DNA of 64,000 nucleotides from Flavobacterium azooxidireducens (lineage in GTDB: Bacteria; Bacteroidota; Bacteroidia; Flavobacteriales; Flavobacteriaceae), in NCBI RefSeq assembly GCF_023195775.1, contig NZ_CP096205.1, forward strand, positions 2,544,001 through 2,608,000, given 5' to 3'. Under the pieces are notes generated by a model. The model was not told the DNA's origin. It did no database searches and was given only the letters and a program-made list of their open reading frames with translations. Position 1 is the first letter of the stretch, and each line of letters starts with the position of its first letter. The position numbers were made by a program, and so were the translations under genes. Positions 16,558-25,738 of the stretch are shown one piece after another.

Positions 16558-18222
16558 TTACTCTTCCAATTCCCCCAACAATATCCCAGAAACATTCCAA
16601 GCACTAAAACTGCCACCTTCCGGCAATCCTTGAGGAATTTGAACGCGAAGTGTGTGTTTACCTGCTGATAAATCACCCAAATCAATTAACATTGGATTTG
16701 TTACCGTACCCGGACACCAATTGGAGCGACTGTAATCAGATGACGATAAACCATTGTCAAAATTACCCGAAGCCGGATTAAACAACCTGTACGAACCGCA
16801 ATCTTGTCGCCAAGGGATAAAAGAAAAAGCTAGTTGCTCGTTTAAGTAGATGCTATTTTTTTTAGGCACAAATTCATCGCCGTTTTCCCAGCCGCCATGC
16901 CCTGTGGTAATGTAGCGAAGTTGTGCGTTTTTGATTGTTTTATCCAGTGTAAAAGTCACTTCCAACCCTTTTTCATTGGAGAACATGGTAGCATATTCTT
17001 GTCGGCCCATTTCCATTACATTTGTAGTATTAAAAAGAGGTAAAGCAAAAGTCTTTTTTTTACTTTCGTTTTCTTGTGGATGAATTGTAATTTCGGCAGA
17101 AACGCTGTGACCGCCTTGATCATAATTACCAATAAAAGCTCCAACCCACATTTCTTGTCCGCTCAAAACAGGTTGTAATTCAGAAATGTCTTGACGATAC
17201 GGAACTTCGTTATACCATGTTTTATCTTTTAATGAAATATGATTGTACTGTTTAATTCCAAAAGGCGTAAAAAATCGCATTAACTCTGTTAATGGCTGAT
17301 AATCATCTTTTAAAACAACACCTTGATAGGTTTTTCCATTTCCGTTTTGATAAATGGGCAAAGTGTTGATACCATTTTTTAAACCATTAAAAAATGTATT
17401 TTCAGCATTTGCAGGAATTACAAATAATGAACCGGTTCGATCATAAGCATCTCCCGTAGAATTCGTTTTTAATTCGACAAAAATTGGACTTCCGTTTTTA
17501 ATTGTTGGAAATTTCATTTTTCGTAAAATCACTGTTCCATTGGCAAATCGCAAAATACTATCATTTGATTTCGATTGATCTGAAAAGTTGATAGTTTCGT
17601 TTTCAAAAACAGAAAGTGTAATAAAACGGCTTTTCCAAAGTAAGTCACGATAGGTTAATCCGTCTGAAAAATTTGCTTTTGGAAGTGTAATTCCAGAAGG
17701 AAACTTTTTTAGTTTTTCAATTTTGGTTGCGGTAATAACAAAGTTGTCGTTGCGATTCATTTCTAAAACCAATCCTAAATTCTGACCCAAAACGGTGGGA
17801 GCACCTTGTATGTTCAGATCTTTAGTATACCATAATTCAATAGTGTTAGAGTTGATGATAGTCTTTGCTTTTTGACATTTATAACCTAAAATGGTTTTGG
17901 TTTCATTGAGCAATTCTAACGTTTGTTTTCCTAAAGCTAATGAATCTTTTGTAGCAATGAATTTGTTTTGATTGAATTGAGCCGATTGAATGATGCTTTG
18001 TTTACCTCTATCAATATAAGTTTGTTCTAAAGGAAAATCATTTTTACCTGAAAAAATTCCCACCGAAGTTACCAATGTTAAAGATGAATTGGTAAAAACT
18101 AAAATTGGATCTTGGTTTTCAATTTTGGATCCGTTGCTCCATTTTTCGTAGGTGATTTTATAAGATTGTCCGCTTGACGGAAAAAAAATTAGTATAAAGA
18201 AGCAAAAAAGTAATTTTTTCAT
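16558..18222 (-). CDS. GLPGLI-domain / PNGase F-like peptide N-glycosidase
   Basis: A 554-residue exported protein with a signal peptide ending SSGQ. Residues ~18-165 resemble a GLPGLI domain (TILGYKCQKA ... IELWYTKDL). Residues ~190-550 match the two jelly-roll domains of peptide-N4-(N-acetyl-beta-glucosaminyl)asparagine amidase: DAYDRTGSLFV carries the catalytic-type Asp-Arg, GHGGWENGDEFVPKKN the acidic residue of the second site, and PASGNFDNGLSSSDYSRS the conserved C-domain. It probably removes N-glycans from glycoproteins outside the cell. No T9SS tail is seen, so it may stay periplasmic or leave by another route. Confidence 0.85.
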   Translation of the reverse strand: MKKLLFCFFILIFFPSSGQSYKITYEKWSNGSKIENQDPILVFTNSSLTLVTSVGIFSGKNDFPLEQTYIDRGKQSIIQSAQFNQNKFIATKDSLALGKQTLELLNETKTILGYKCQKAKTIINSNTIELWYTKDLNIQGAPTVLGQNLGLVLEMNRNDNFVITATKIEKLKKFPSGITLPKANFSDGLTYRDLLWKSRFITLSVFENETINFSDQSKSNDSILRFANGTVILRKMKFPTIKNGSPIFVELKTNSTGDAYDRTGSLFVIPANAENTFFNGLKNGINTLPIYQNGNGKTYQGVVLKDDYQPLTELMRFFTPFGIKQYNHISLKDKTWYNEVPYRQDISELQPVLSGQEMWVGAFIGNYDQGGHSVSAEITIHPQENESKKKTFALPLFNTTNVMEMGRQEYATMFSNEKGLEVTFTLDKTIKNAQLRYITTGHGGWENGDEFVPKKNSIYLNEQLAFSFIPWRQDCGSYRLFNPASGNFDNGLSSSDYSRSNWCPGTVTNPMLIDLGDLSAGKHTLRVQIPQGLPEGGSFSAWNVSGILLGELEE

Positions 18223-18272
18223 GTATCCGTTTTTTTATTGAATGAAAACTAAAAGTGTAAAGTTAATACTAT

Positions 18273-19046
18273 CTATTGTTCAATCCAATTTCGGAATGAA
18301 GCAGTAGTACTTTGACTGGTAATAAGATGATTTTTTTGAAATTGTAACTTTATTGCCAACGTGTTTTTGTTATATCGCTCAATACTATCAATAAATAATT
18401 TGTGTACAATTTCACTTCGGTTAATCCTGAAAAAATGTTCAGGATCAAGTTGATTTTCAATTTCTTTTAGTGTGGAGACAGTTAATAAATGGCTTTTATT
18501 TTCTCTATCAACAGCAATTACAACTCCATCCTCTGCTTTAAAATATTGAATTTGTGTAGTTTCAATAAAATAAGTAACTTTTGAAGTATTTACTGCAAAT
18601 CTCTTTTTAAAACTTTTATCGCTTGTTTGAAAGGAAGAAATAAGTTTGTTAATGGTTGAGGTGAGTTCTGTTTGTTCTTGTTTAGAATTGCGAAGTAGAA
18701 GAAACTTATCCCATGCTTTTTTGAAACGATCTGATGAAAACGGTTTCAATAAATAATCGATGCCATTACTTTCAAAAGCATCCATCAAAAATTGGTTATA
18801 AGCTGTGGTAAAAATTATTGGACAAATGATATTTACTTCTTCATAAATGGCAAAAGCATTTCCATCTAATAATTCAATATCCGACAGAATTAAATCAATT
18901 TTAGGCGATGTTTTAAAAAAAATAATTGCTTCTTCAACCGTTGTTAATTCAGCAATAATGTTAACTTTTTCAGTTACTTCGTCTAAAAAGCGATTGAGCT
19001 TTCTTCTAGCTGGAGCTTCATCTTCTACAATAACTACGTTAATCAT
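18273..19046 (-). CDS. LytTR-family response regulator
   Basis: A 257-residue regulator: receiver domain (residues 1-~120; VIVEDEAPARRKL with the acidic pocket, LILSDIELLDGNAF with the phosphoacceptor Asp, and the conserved Lys in LLKPFSSDRF) and a C-terminal LytTR DNA-binding domain (~155-255; RFAVNTSKVTYFIET, HFFRINRSEIVH). Partner of the upstream LytS-like kinase, with which it overlaps by 8 bp. Targets are not evident from the sequence. Confidence 0.93.
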   Translation of the reverse strand: MINVVIVEDEAPARRKLNRFLDEVTEKVNIIAELTTVEEAIIFFKTSPKIDLILSDIELLDGNAFAIYEEVNIICPIIFTTAYNQFLMDAFESNGIDYLLKPFSSDRFKKAWDKFLLLRNSKQEQTELTSTINKLISSFQTSDKSFKKRFAVNTSKVTYFIETTQIQYFKAEDGVVIAVDRENKSHLLTVSTLKEIENQLDPEHFFRINRSEIVHKLFIDSIERYNKNTLAIKLQFQKNHLITSQSTTASFRNWIEQ

Positions 19047-20076
19047 TTTTGATGGTTTGAATGATGGGTAAAATTACTGAAAACAATTCATTGGTCCTTT
19101 TGATCTCAATTTTTTTGTTTGAAAGCAAATGATATTGTTCTTTTAGATTTCTAAGTGCTTTTCCTGAAGTTGTTTTTGGATTTCTTTTTTCGTTGATGTT
19201 GTTAGAAACCGTTACTAAATCATCAATTTTTATGTTTATTATAATAGGATTATTTGATGTTCCTAAATTGTGTTGAATTGCATTTTCCAAAAGAAGCTGC
19301 AGTGTTAGCGGAACAATAAAACCTTTTGGGTTTTCAGTTTTAATGATTTTTAATTGGTAAACTTCTCCATATTTGTGTTGCATTAGTTTAAAATAACGTT
19401 CGGCAAATAAAATTTCTTCTTCAACAGCAACCACTCGTTGGTCTGTAGATGTTAGAACATAACGATAAATTTCGGCAAATTCATTTAAAAAATCGGAAGC
19501 TTGCTGTTTATCTTCTTCAATTAATTGATCTAACACATTGAGGTTATTAAACAAAAAATGAGGATTAAGTTGTGTTTTAAGTTGATTAATCTTGCTTTCA
19601 GAAAGAGCTTGATTATAATGTGAAATTTTTTCCTGATTAAATTTATTTCTTTGATAATAATGATAAGCTAAAAAGAAACTACCGTATATAAAAGCATCCA
19701 TCAAATTTGACAAAAAGCTATAAATTAGTGTGGTTGAGTTGAAATTTTTTTCAACAGTATTAAAAACAGCTGCAATAAGAAAACTTAAGAGGTTTAGAAA
19801 GAGTAAGTATAGTATCAACGAAAAACCAAAAATTTTAAAGGTTTCCTTCAAACGAAATTCTGTTTCCTTTTGCCATTTTTTCAGTAAAAAAGTCAATATA
19901 AAAAACAAAAAGCAAGCATTGATAAGTGTTCCAACGGCAGCTTCTGGTGTTAATATATACCAACTAAATTCTCCCCGAACCCAAAGCCGAATTTGTATAG
20001 AATGAACATAGGCAAACAACAAAATGAATAGTAAAAAATAGCGATGTTGTTTTAGTTTATTGAGAAGGTTTTTCAT
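19039..20076 (-). CDS. LytS-like sensor histidine kinase (His_kinase family)
   Basis: A 345-residue membrane kinase. Four hydrophobic segments fill residues ~12-150. The His_kinase domain follows with the H-box QLKTQLNPHFLFNNLNVLDQL and an ATPase domain with PLTLQLLLENAIQHNLG (N box) and a short G-box region. It should sense an unknown membrane signal and phosphorylate the LytTR regulator encoded by the overlapping downstream gene. Confidence 0.92.
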   Translation of the reverse strand: MKNLLNKLKQHRYFLLFILLFAYVHSIQIRLWVRGEFSWYILTPEAAVGTLINACFLFFILTFLLKKWQKETEFRLKETFKIFGFSLILYLLFLNLLSFLIAAVFNTVEKNFNSTTLIYSFLSNLMDAFIYGSFFLAYHYYQRNKFNQEKISHYNQALSESKINQLKTQLNPHFLFNNLNVLDQLIEEDKQQASDFLNEFAEIYRYVLTSTDQRVVAVEEEILFAERYFKLMQHKYGEVYQLKIIKTENPKGFIVPLTLQLLLENAIQHNLGTSNNPIIINIKIDDLVTVSNNINEKRNPKTTSGKALRNLKEQYHLLSNKKIEIKRTNELFSVILPIIQTIKND

Positions 20077-20098
20077 AAAATCAGTTTCTGAAAATACA

Positions 20099-20131
20099 AA
20101 AATAGTCCTATAAGTGATATAGGACTATTTT
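20099..20131 (-). terminator. Strong hairpin between the exported-protein gene and the LytS gene
   Basis: Perfect 14-bp stem AAAATAGTCCTATA / TATAGGACTATTTT with a 5-nt loop, 11 bp after the stop of the 20142-20891 gene. It probably ends that transcript and insulates the downstream kinase gene. Confidence 0.75.
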
Positions 20132-20141
20132 AGGCGAGAAA

Positions 20142-20891
20142 TTATTTGGAGGAATTATCAGGAAAAGAAGCGATAACCGTTCCTTTATCATCAAAAAAAT
20201 CAAGTTTAGCTTTGTTCTCTTTGTCAACATAAAACATGGCTTTAGGCATTCCTTTATCATCAAAAAGAAATAAACCATTGTTTTGACTTCTCGATTGACC
20301 GAGCATGATTCGTGGTGCTCCTCCAATTAGCCCTTGAGCTTCATATTCTTGTAGCTTTTTTTGAGCTTCAGCAGGGTTTTTTTGACGTAAAGCTTCAATT
20401 TCCATACTAATTTCATGATTTCTTTGTTGTGTTTCCTTGGCCGGCCGGTCGTTAAAAACCAAACTACTGGTTACTCTGCGTTTTTCACCTTCGGTATAAT
20501 CTTGTGTGAGCAATTGCATCACTTGATCGCCATCATACTGATCATACGTGAGTGATAAGCCTGAGCTATGACCATTCCCTTTTTTCTGTCCGTCATAAAT
20601 AAATCCACCACATTCAATGCCGTCTTCATTAAAAAAGAGCATTCCGGAACGTTTTTTACGGTTTACGTTTGTTGGACGATTGTTGATGGTATCTTTTCCA
20701 TTTGGAAACCGACCCACATTGGTGATAATCATTTTTACAGTTCCGTCCGGTTCAATAATGTTAATGCGTTCTACATCAATTTCATTAAACCGTTGGTTTC
20801 CGGTTTGGTTGAACGCCATAAAGGATAGGAATACTACAATACAAGCTGAGGCCGTTGCAAAGGATCTTAAAAATACTAGTTCTCTTTTCAT
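20142..20891 (-). CDS. Conserved membrane-anchored protein with FFDDKG repeats
   Basis: A 249-residue protein with one N-terminal membrane segment (residues ~10-27) and an exported beta-rich domain. Short repeats of the type LFFNEDGIECGGF, LFLFDDKGMPKAMF and LDFFDDKGTVIASF recur, separated by a charged helical stretch (~residues 155-185). Similar proteins are common in Bacteroidota without known function; I cannot name a role. Ends at a strong hairpin terminator. Confidence 0.6.
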   Translation of the reverse strand: MKRELVFLRSFATASACIVVFLSFMAFNQTGNQRFNEIDVERINIIEPDGTVKMIITNVGRFPNGKDTINNRPTNVNRKKRSGMLFFNEDGIECGGFIYDGQKKGNGHSSGLSLTYDQYDGDQVMQLLTQDYTEGEKRRVTSSLVFNDRPAKETQQRNHEISMEIEALRQKNPAEAQKKLQEYEAQGLIGGAPRIMLGQSRSQNNGLFLFDDKGMPKAMFYVDKENKAKLDFFDDKGTVIASFPDNSSK

Positions 20892-21016
20892 CTTATTCTG
20901 TTTTTAGGATTAATTTCTAAAGCAAAATTATTGTGCTAACAGCAAGATTGAAAACAGAAAATGACCAACTAAGGAATAATCAGAATGAATGAAAGAAAAT
21001 AGTAGTTGAATTGTAC

Positions 21017-21403
21017 TTATGCTAAAATACTTTTCAATGTTTCAATAGTCAACGGTTTAGAGATAAAGCCTTTAATTTCAGAATAGGTGTTCGCTTTGTC
21101 TTTATCTATTTGAGAAATTGATGAACTTACGATGTAAATTTCAATTCCGGAAAGCAAAGTATTTTCAAACTTGCAGTATTCATCCATAAATTCCCAACCA
21201 TTCATTACAGGCATCTCAATATCCAATAAAATAATTTGGGGCAATGAAGAGTTATTTTCTAACATATTGGTTAAAAATTGAATGGCCGTATAGCCATTTT
21301 TCTCTACATAAATCGTTTCTGCCAAATCAAGTTTTTCAATGATTTTATGCGAAATCGTTCGGTATATTGGATCGTTATCAATAATTAAAACTGATTTTTT
21401 CAT
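21017..21403 (-). CDS. Stand-alone CheY-like response regulator
   Basis: A 128-residue single receiver domain: VLIIDNDPIYR (acidic pocket), IILLDIEMPVMNGWEF (phosphoacceptor Asp), the Ser/Thr switch in EIYIVSSSI and the conserved Lys in FISKPLT. No output domain. It overlaps the preceding hybrid-like kinase gene by 4 bp (ATGA), so they form a pair; it may pass phosphate to another protein or act by protein contact. Confidence 0.92.
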   Translation of the reverse strand: MKKSVLIIDNDPIYRTISHKIIEKLDLAETIYVEKNGYTAIQFLTNMLENNSSLPQIILLDIEMPVMNGWEFMDEYCKFENTLLSGIEIYIVSSSISQIDKDKANTYSEIKGFISKPLTIETLKSILA

Positions 21404-24237
21404 TTGAAATAAATTTTAAAAATAGTTTCATTTTTTGAACTTTCTACTTGCACTTTTCCATTCAAGGCTTCAATCTGAGATTTTGCTATAAATAGTCCAA
21501 AACCATGGTTTATATCTGTATCATTTTCCGGTGATTGAAAGAGACTGAAAATTTTATCACTATTTCTGTCAATATTTAAACCGTTTCCTAAATCTTTTAT
21601 TTCTAATACAACATAATTATTTTCTAAATAAGATGCAATTTCGATGTTTGGAATTGTTTTTAAATCTTTATTCTTCAAAATATAAATCATGAAATTCATT
21701 ATAATATTATCAAGATACAGTTTATTATGATGAATAACTAAATTATTGACGAGAAGGTTTTTAATTTTTGCTTTTCTTAAAGTGATGATGTTATCTAAGT
21801 TAGAAAGTACACTTTCAACCGCCAGTTTAAGCTGAATTTTTTGCTTCTCTATGTTTATGTTTGTATAAATACTTGTTATTTCGTTTAAGTGATGAACAGA
21901 ATCATCCAAGTCACTTGAAACAACTTTAAGCATGTCTAAAAGTTCTTCACGATCTTTTGGTTTTTGCGTTATTTCCAATAAGTTGATAATGGATTGGATG
22001 TTGCTTGTATGCGATCGCAAATTGTGTGATACGATATGCGAAAAATTAAAAATGCGTCGGTTTTGTTCTGTTACAATATCTAATGATTGATAAAGATTGG
22101 TTTCAATTTGTTTGGCTTGCGTAATATCTATTATAACACCTCTAATTAGTTTTTTCTTTGTTCTTTTGTTTTTAAGGTAGTTGATAATTCCTCTCACCCA
22201 AATAGTTTGTCCTTTGGCAGAAATCATGCGGTATTCAAGATCTAAATAGTTGTTTTTACTATTCAGAGATTTAATATGTGTTAAAACAGCTGTTTGATCT
22301 TCTGGAGCAATATGTTCTTCCCAAAATGAATTATGAAGCATAATATCTTCTTTAGAATAGCCTAAAATGGTTTCAACTTTATCACTAATAAAACTGAATT
22401 TTCCATTTTCTTGATTAAATTCCCACACAATTCCATCAATAGAATTAATGAGTTCGTTGAGTTTTTTCTCAGACTCTTCTAATTTGCTCAATGCTATAAC
22501 TCGTTCGCTTATATCTTCGGTTGTAATAATTACACGTTCCAGCGATTCTTCATAACCGGAAATTACATTCCATTGCAGATGAATATATTTTTCAGTTCCT
22601 TTTTGCGTTTTAACTTTAGTTGTGGTTTCAAAAGAAGATTTGTTTTTGCAAATTACAACAATTTGTTTTTTTACGGTTTGTAATGATTCATCTGTTAGCA
22701 TGGATTGAAAATTATCAATCAATTCAGCTTTGTTTTCGGCTTCATGAAGAGTGAGACATCGCTGGTTCATATTGATAATTCGAATCCGTTTAACGCACTC
22801 TGTAATTATTTCGGGATGTTCGATGATATATTCTTCAATCTCCTTTTTGGTTTTACCAATTAAATCAATAGAAATAAGGTAATTTTTTACTTCCGAAAAA
22901 TCTTCTTCCCATAGCGGAATAGGTGAATCGTCAAACAAACTTTTTAAACGTTTATTACTTTCTATAATTTGATTTTCACCTTTTTTCTTTTCAGTAATGT
23001 CTTCAATTATTGCAATGTTTACAGAAGAGGAAACGGTAGAAACAATTAAGTTTACCCAAATTTCACGATTATCTTTGGCTCGCAATCTGATTTCGATGGT
23101 ATAATCCTCAATTTCTCCTGATTTTAAAAGTTGTTCTTTTTCTTGAACTAGAATATTATCGCATTCCTGAGTAATTTCCGTTAATGTTTTGGTTTTTAAT
23201 TCTTTTGCAGAATACCCTAACATGTTTGCAAAATGGTCGTTAACCGTATCAAATTGTTGTTGTTGCACACAAATTTTGGCTATACCAACAGCAGCTTTGT
23301 CAAAAATAGTTTTAAAGAGACTTTCGGTTTTAATGATTTCCTTTGCTTGCAAATTAACTAATCGGATAAGTTGTGCCGGTCGTTTTAAAATAAAATAAGC
23401 AAATAAACCGGAAACAATTGATAACAAAAATGCAAGTAGGAGTGAAGGAAGTAATTCTGCTAAAAGTTGGTTTTTTTTCTTATCAATAATATAGAGTTTC
23501 CAATCTTCATCATTGATATTGACAACTTTAAAATTAGTGTCTTTAATTTCTGTTTTATTTTCAAAAAAGAATTCTTCTTTTTTTGTAGCGTGGTTATATT
23601 TAGATAATTGGAAAGAGTATTGTTTTGATTGAATTTGTTCAATTCCTGACGCCTTAATTAAGCTTTCTATCCGAATTACAACCGCCGAAAATCCCCAAAA
23701 TTCATTATTATTAAAAATTGGAAGACGACCAATAATACCAATTCCGCCTTGCTTTAATTCGATTGGACCGGCAAAAAACATTTTTCGTTTGCTAATCGCT
23801 TTTAAAGCTTCACTGCGAATAATTGGATTGATAGTGGTGTCTAAAATATTAAAACCAACAACGCTTTCATTGCCTTTGAGCGGATATACATGGGTTATAA
23901 TTCCATTGGGGACCAGCTGAACCAAATCGATAGTTGGGTTTTGTTTTATTATTTCTTCGGCAACTTTTTCAAAATTGCGAGGTTTATTTTCGCGGTCAAT
24001 CGTTAAGGCCAACGTTAAATTAGCTGTATAAGAATTATTTAATGATTGCTGAATATTTTTTTGAGCAATAGAAAGCAAACTACTCATTTCATTTTGCCTA
24101 TTTTTTATGATAATTTCAGATCTTAAATAGGAAATAAACAAACCAAAACACAAGACCAAAACATAAATCAGTAAACCACCGAGTTTTGGATTTATTTTAA
24201 CCTTCGAAACCAAACTGTTTGAAGCGTAGGTATTCAT
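21400..24237 (-). CDS. CHASE-PAS multi-domain sensor histidine kinase
   Basis: A 945-residue kinase. TM1 at ~residues 20-40; a periplasmic CHASE domain (~80-230; GFNILDT, FFAGPIELKQGGIGIIGRLPIF); TM2 at ~262-284; three PAS/PAC units (~300-415, ~425-590, ~595-720); a histidine box FSHIVSHNLRSHTSN (~residue 735); and an ATPase domain with LEIKDLGNGLNI and HGFGLFIAKSQIEALNG. CHASE domains sense small extracellular ligands. The atypical H-box (SHNLRSH) is frequent in Bacteroidota. It pairs with the 4-bp-overlapping receiver gene. Confidence 0.92.
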   Translation of the reverse strand: MNTYASNSLVSKVKINPKLGGLLIYVLVLCFGLFISYLRSEIIIKNRQNEMSSLLSIAQKNIQQSLNNSYTANLTLALTIDRENKPRNFEKVAEEIIKQNPTIDLVQLVPNGIITHVYPLKGNESVVGFNILDTTINPIIRSEALKAISKRKMFFAGPIELKQGGIGIIGRLPIFNNNEFWGFSAVVIRIESLIKASGIEQIQSKQYSFQLSKYNHATKKEEFFFENKTEIKDTNFKVVNINDEDWKLYIIDKKKNQLLAELLPSLLLAFLLSIVSGLFAYFILKRPAQLIRLVNLQAKEIIKTESLFKTIFDKAAVGIAKICVQQQQFDTVNDHFANMLGYSAKELKTKTLTEITQECDNILVQEKEQLLKSGEIEDYTIEIRLRAKDNREIWVNLIVSTVSSSVNIAIIEDITEKKKGENQIIESNKRLKSLFDDSPIPLWEEDFSEVKNYLISIDLIGKTKKEIEEYIIEHPEIITECVKRIRIINMNQRCLTLHEAENKAELIDNFQSMLTDESLQTVKKQIVVICKNKSSFETTTKVKTQKGTEKYIHLQWNVISGYEESLERVIITTEDISERVIALSKLEESEKKLNELINSIDGIVWEFNQENGKFSFISDKVETILGYSKEDIMLHNSFWEEHIAPEDQTAVLTHIKSLNSKNNYLDLEYRMISAKGQTIWVRGIINYLKNKRTKKKLIRGVIIDITQAKQIETNLYQSLDIVTEQNRRIFNFSHIVSHNLRSHTSNIQSIINLLEITQKPKDREELLDMLKVVSSDLDDSVHHLNEITSIYTNINIEKQKIQLKLAVESVLSNLDNIITLRKAKIKNLLVNNLVIHHNKLYLDNIIMNFMIYILKNKDLKTIPNIEIASYLENNYVVLEIKDLGNGLNIDRNSDKIFSLFQSPENDTDINHGFGLFIAKSQIEALNGKVQVESSKNETIFKIYFK

Positions 24238-24938
24238 TCTATTTGTATTTTAAGTTTTTAGTTGAGCTTTGGAGGCTTTTTAAATTCGGTGCAAAATTAA
24301 CTCTATTAATTCGTTTTGTCTCTGTAATTCAGTTAGTTGTGATAACTTTATGAGCTGTTTAATCAATTCATTTCTATAATCAACAACGCTTTTTGAGCAA
24401 ATAAATCTTGTTCATTAACCATCTTTAAAAGCAATTTTTAGTTGTTTTAACAATTGTAAATTATTTATGTATAACGTTTTCGTAAACGGCGTTGTTTGAA
24501 TAGAATGAATAAAAAAAGAACCCTTTAAGTCAATGAGACCAAAGGATGCAAAGCATGATGAGTTTAAGTAATTGATAAACAGTCGTAAAGAAGAAATCTT
24601 TAGGATAGTATAATATAATTCATGAGCATAGCTATGCTCTTTTTTGTAAAGAGTTGTCAAGTTTTTAGTAATTTGGGTACTGCAAACGTAACCATTTTTA
24701 ACAGAATTTTAAATAAAAAAATATAATAAAATGTTAAATAAAAATTCGACTTTATGCTTTTCGTCGACAATGTAGGTGTATTCGCCGATAAGTGTTACAA
24801 ATATAACAGTTAATGTTAAAATGTAATACAAATATAACAATCAGTGTTTTTGAAACTTTTCTACTTTTGTAATAGTTTTTACAAAATGTATGATTTTTTT
24901 GTATTTATAAGATGTAAATTTAGAAAACCGACACAACT
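24238..24938. other. 700-bp intergenic region with no convincing gene
   Basis: Very A/T-rich spacer between the divergent kinase gene and the 169-residue gene. An ACAAATATAACA unit occurs twice (near 24799 and 24828), and TACTTTTG at 24862-24869 is a possible -7 element 70 bp before the next gene. No RNA gene or conserved ORF is visible. Confidence 0.5.
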
Positions 24939-25448
24939 ATGAGCAGATTAGACAAATTAAATGCCTTACCAATTTATCAAAAAGCAGAAGATATTCTAAA
25001 AATGATAAACGGATTGTTAGAAACCATTCCGGAAGAAGATGATTTTTTAAGCCACACAAAATACATGATGCGAGATGATATTGCCATCATTTGTGCCAAA
25101 ATAGCCGGAGCCGAAGGTGGCGATGAATACACCATTCGCATGCAAAATGCAGCTATTATTCGTGATTATGCCATGCATTTATATGTGCAAGTGGGGAGCC
25201 TTCGCTTTCATAAAAATTTTAAAGACAAAGATTTTGTTACCCTAATCCGAAAAGAAATAGACGAATTTAGAAACCTATTTATCAATTGGGTTGCCGGATT
25301 TGATAAAAACAATCATTATTGGGATGAGTGGGAACTCTTTAACCCGCCGGGAGCTATTCCGCCCGATCCAAATGCTTATAACGATCCAATTAATTTTGAT
25401 GATTTTTTTGACGATTTTAATGAAGATAATTTGGATGAGGAGGAATGA
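24939..25448 (+). CDS. Conserved hypothetical helical protein with acidic tail
   Basis: A 169-residue cytosolic protein I do not recognise. Residues ~1-130 are predicted helical, with a regular pattern (IYQKAEDILKMINGLLETI, IIRDYAMHLYVQVGSL, LIRKEIDEFRNLFINWVAGF) that recalls four-helix-bundle proteins of the S23/Avd type. The tail after a proline-rich turn is strongly acidic (NFDDFFDDFNEDNLDEEE). No signal peptide or catalytic motif. Isolated gene; function unknown. Confidence 0.6.
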   Translation: MSRLDKLNALPIYQKAEDILKMINGLLETIPEEDDFLSHTKYMMRDDIAIICAKIAGAEGGDEYTIRMQNAAIIRDYAMHLYVQVGSLRFHKNFKDKDFVTLIRKEIDEFRNLFINWVAGFDKNNHYWDEWELFNPPGAIPPDPNAYNDPINFDDFFDDFNEDNLDEEE

Positions 25449-25489
25449 AAAAAATCAATTTTAATGTATTAATATGACATTTTATATTC

Positions 25490-25618
25490 TTGTTTTCTAC
25501 TTCCTAATAGAGAAAGTGTGGAGTTAATTACTTAAAGGATTCAAAGGGCGGAGGTACAAGCGAGGTAAAAATTTATTTTTTTGATTGCTAATTTCTGTAA
25601 ATGCTATTATGAGCAAAT
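25490..25618 (+). repeat. Copy 1 of a ~130-bp direct repeat flanking the adhesin module
   Basis: Sequence from TTGTTTTC through CTAATTTCTGTAAATGC to GCAAAT matches 37224-37366 in the same orientation with high identity, including the shared block GAGGTACAAGCGAGGTA and AATTTATTTTT. Non-coding on both strands as far as I can see. Identity unknown: remnant of a mobile element, attachment-like site or RNA element. Confidence 0.7.
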
Positions 25619-25738
25619 TAATACTTTAAGTAAGTTGAATTAGGAAATTTAAAAATTTAATTTTTAACTATTTTGTTTCGATTTTTTCATTAATTTTAAT
25701 AAACTAACAAAGTATCCCTCAAAACATTTATGATTTAT

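Noticed and set aside
24415..24660. Minus-strand 81-codon ORF in the 700-bp gap
   Set aside because: No recognisable sequence pattern, poor start context and A/T-rich composition; treated as non-coding.
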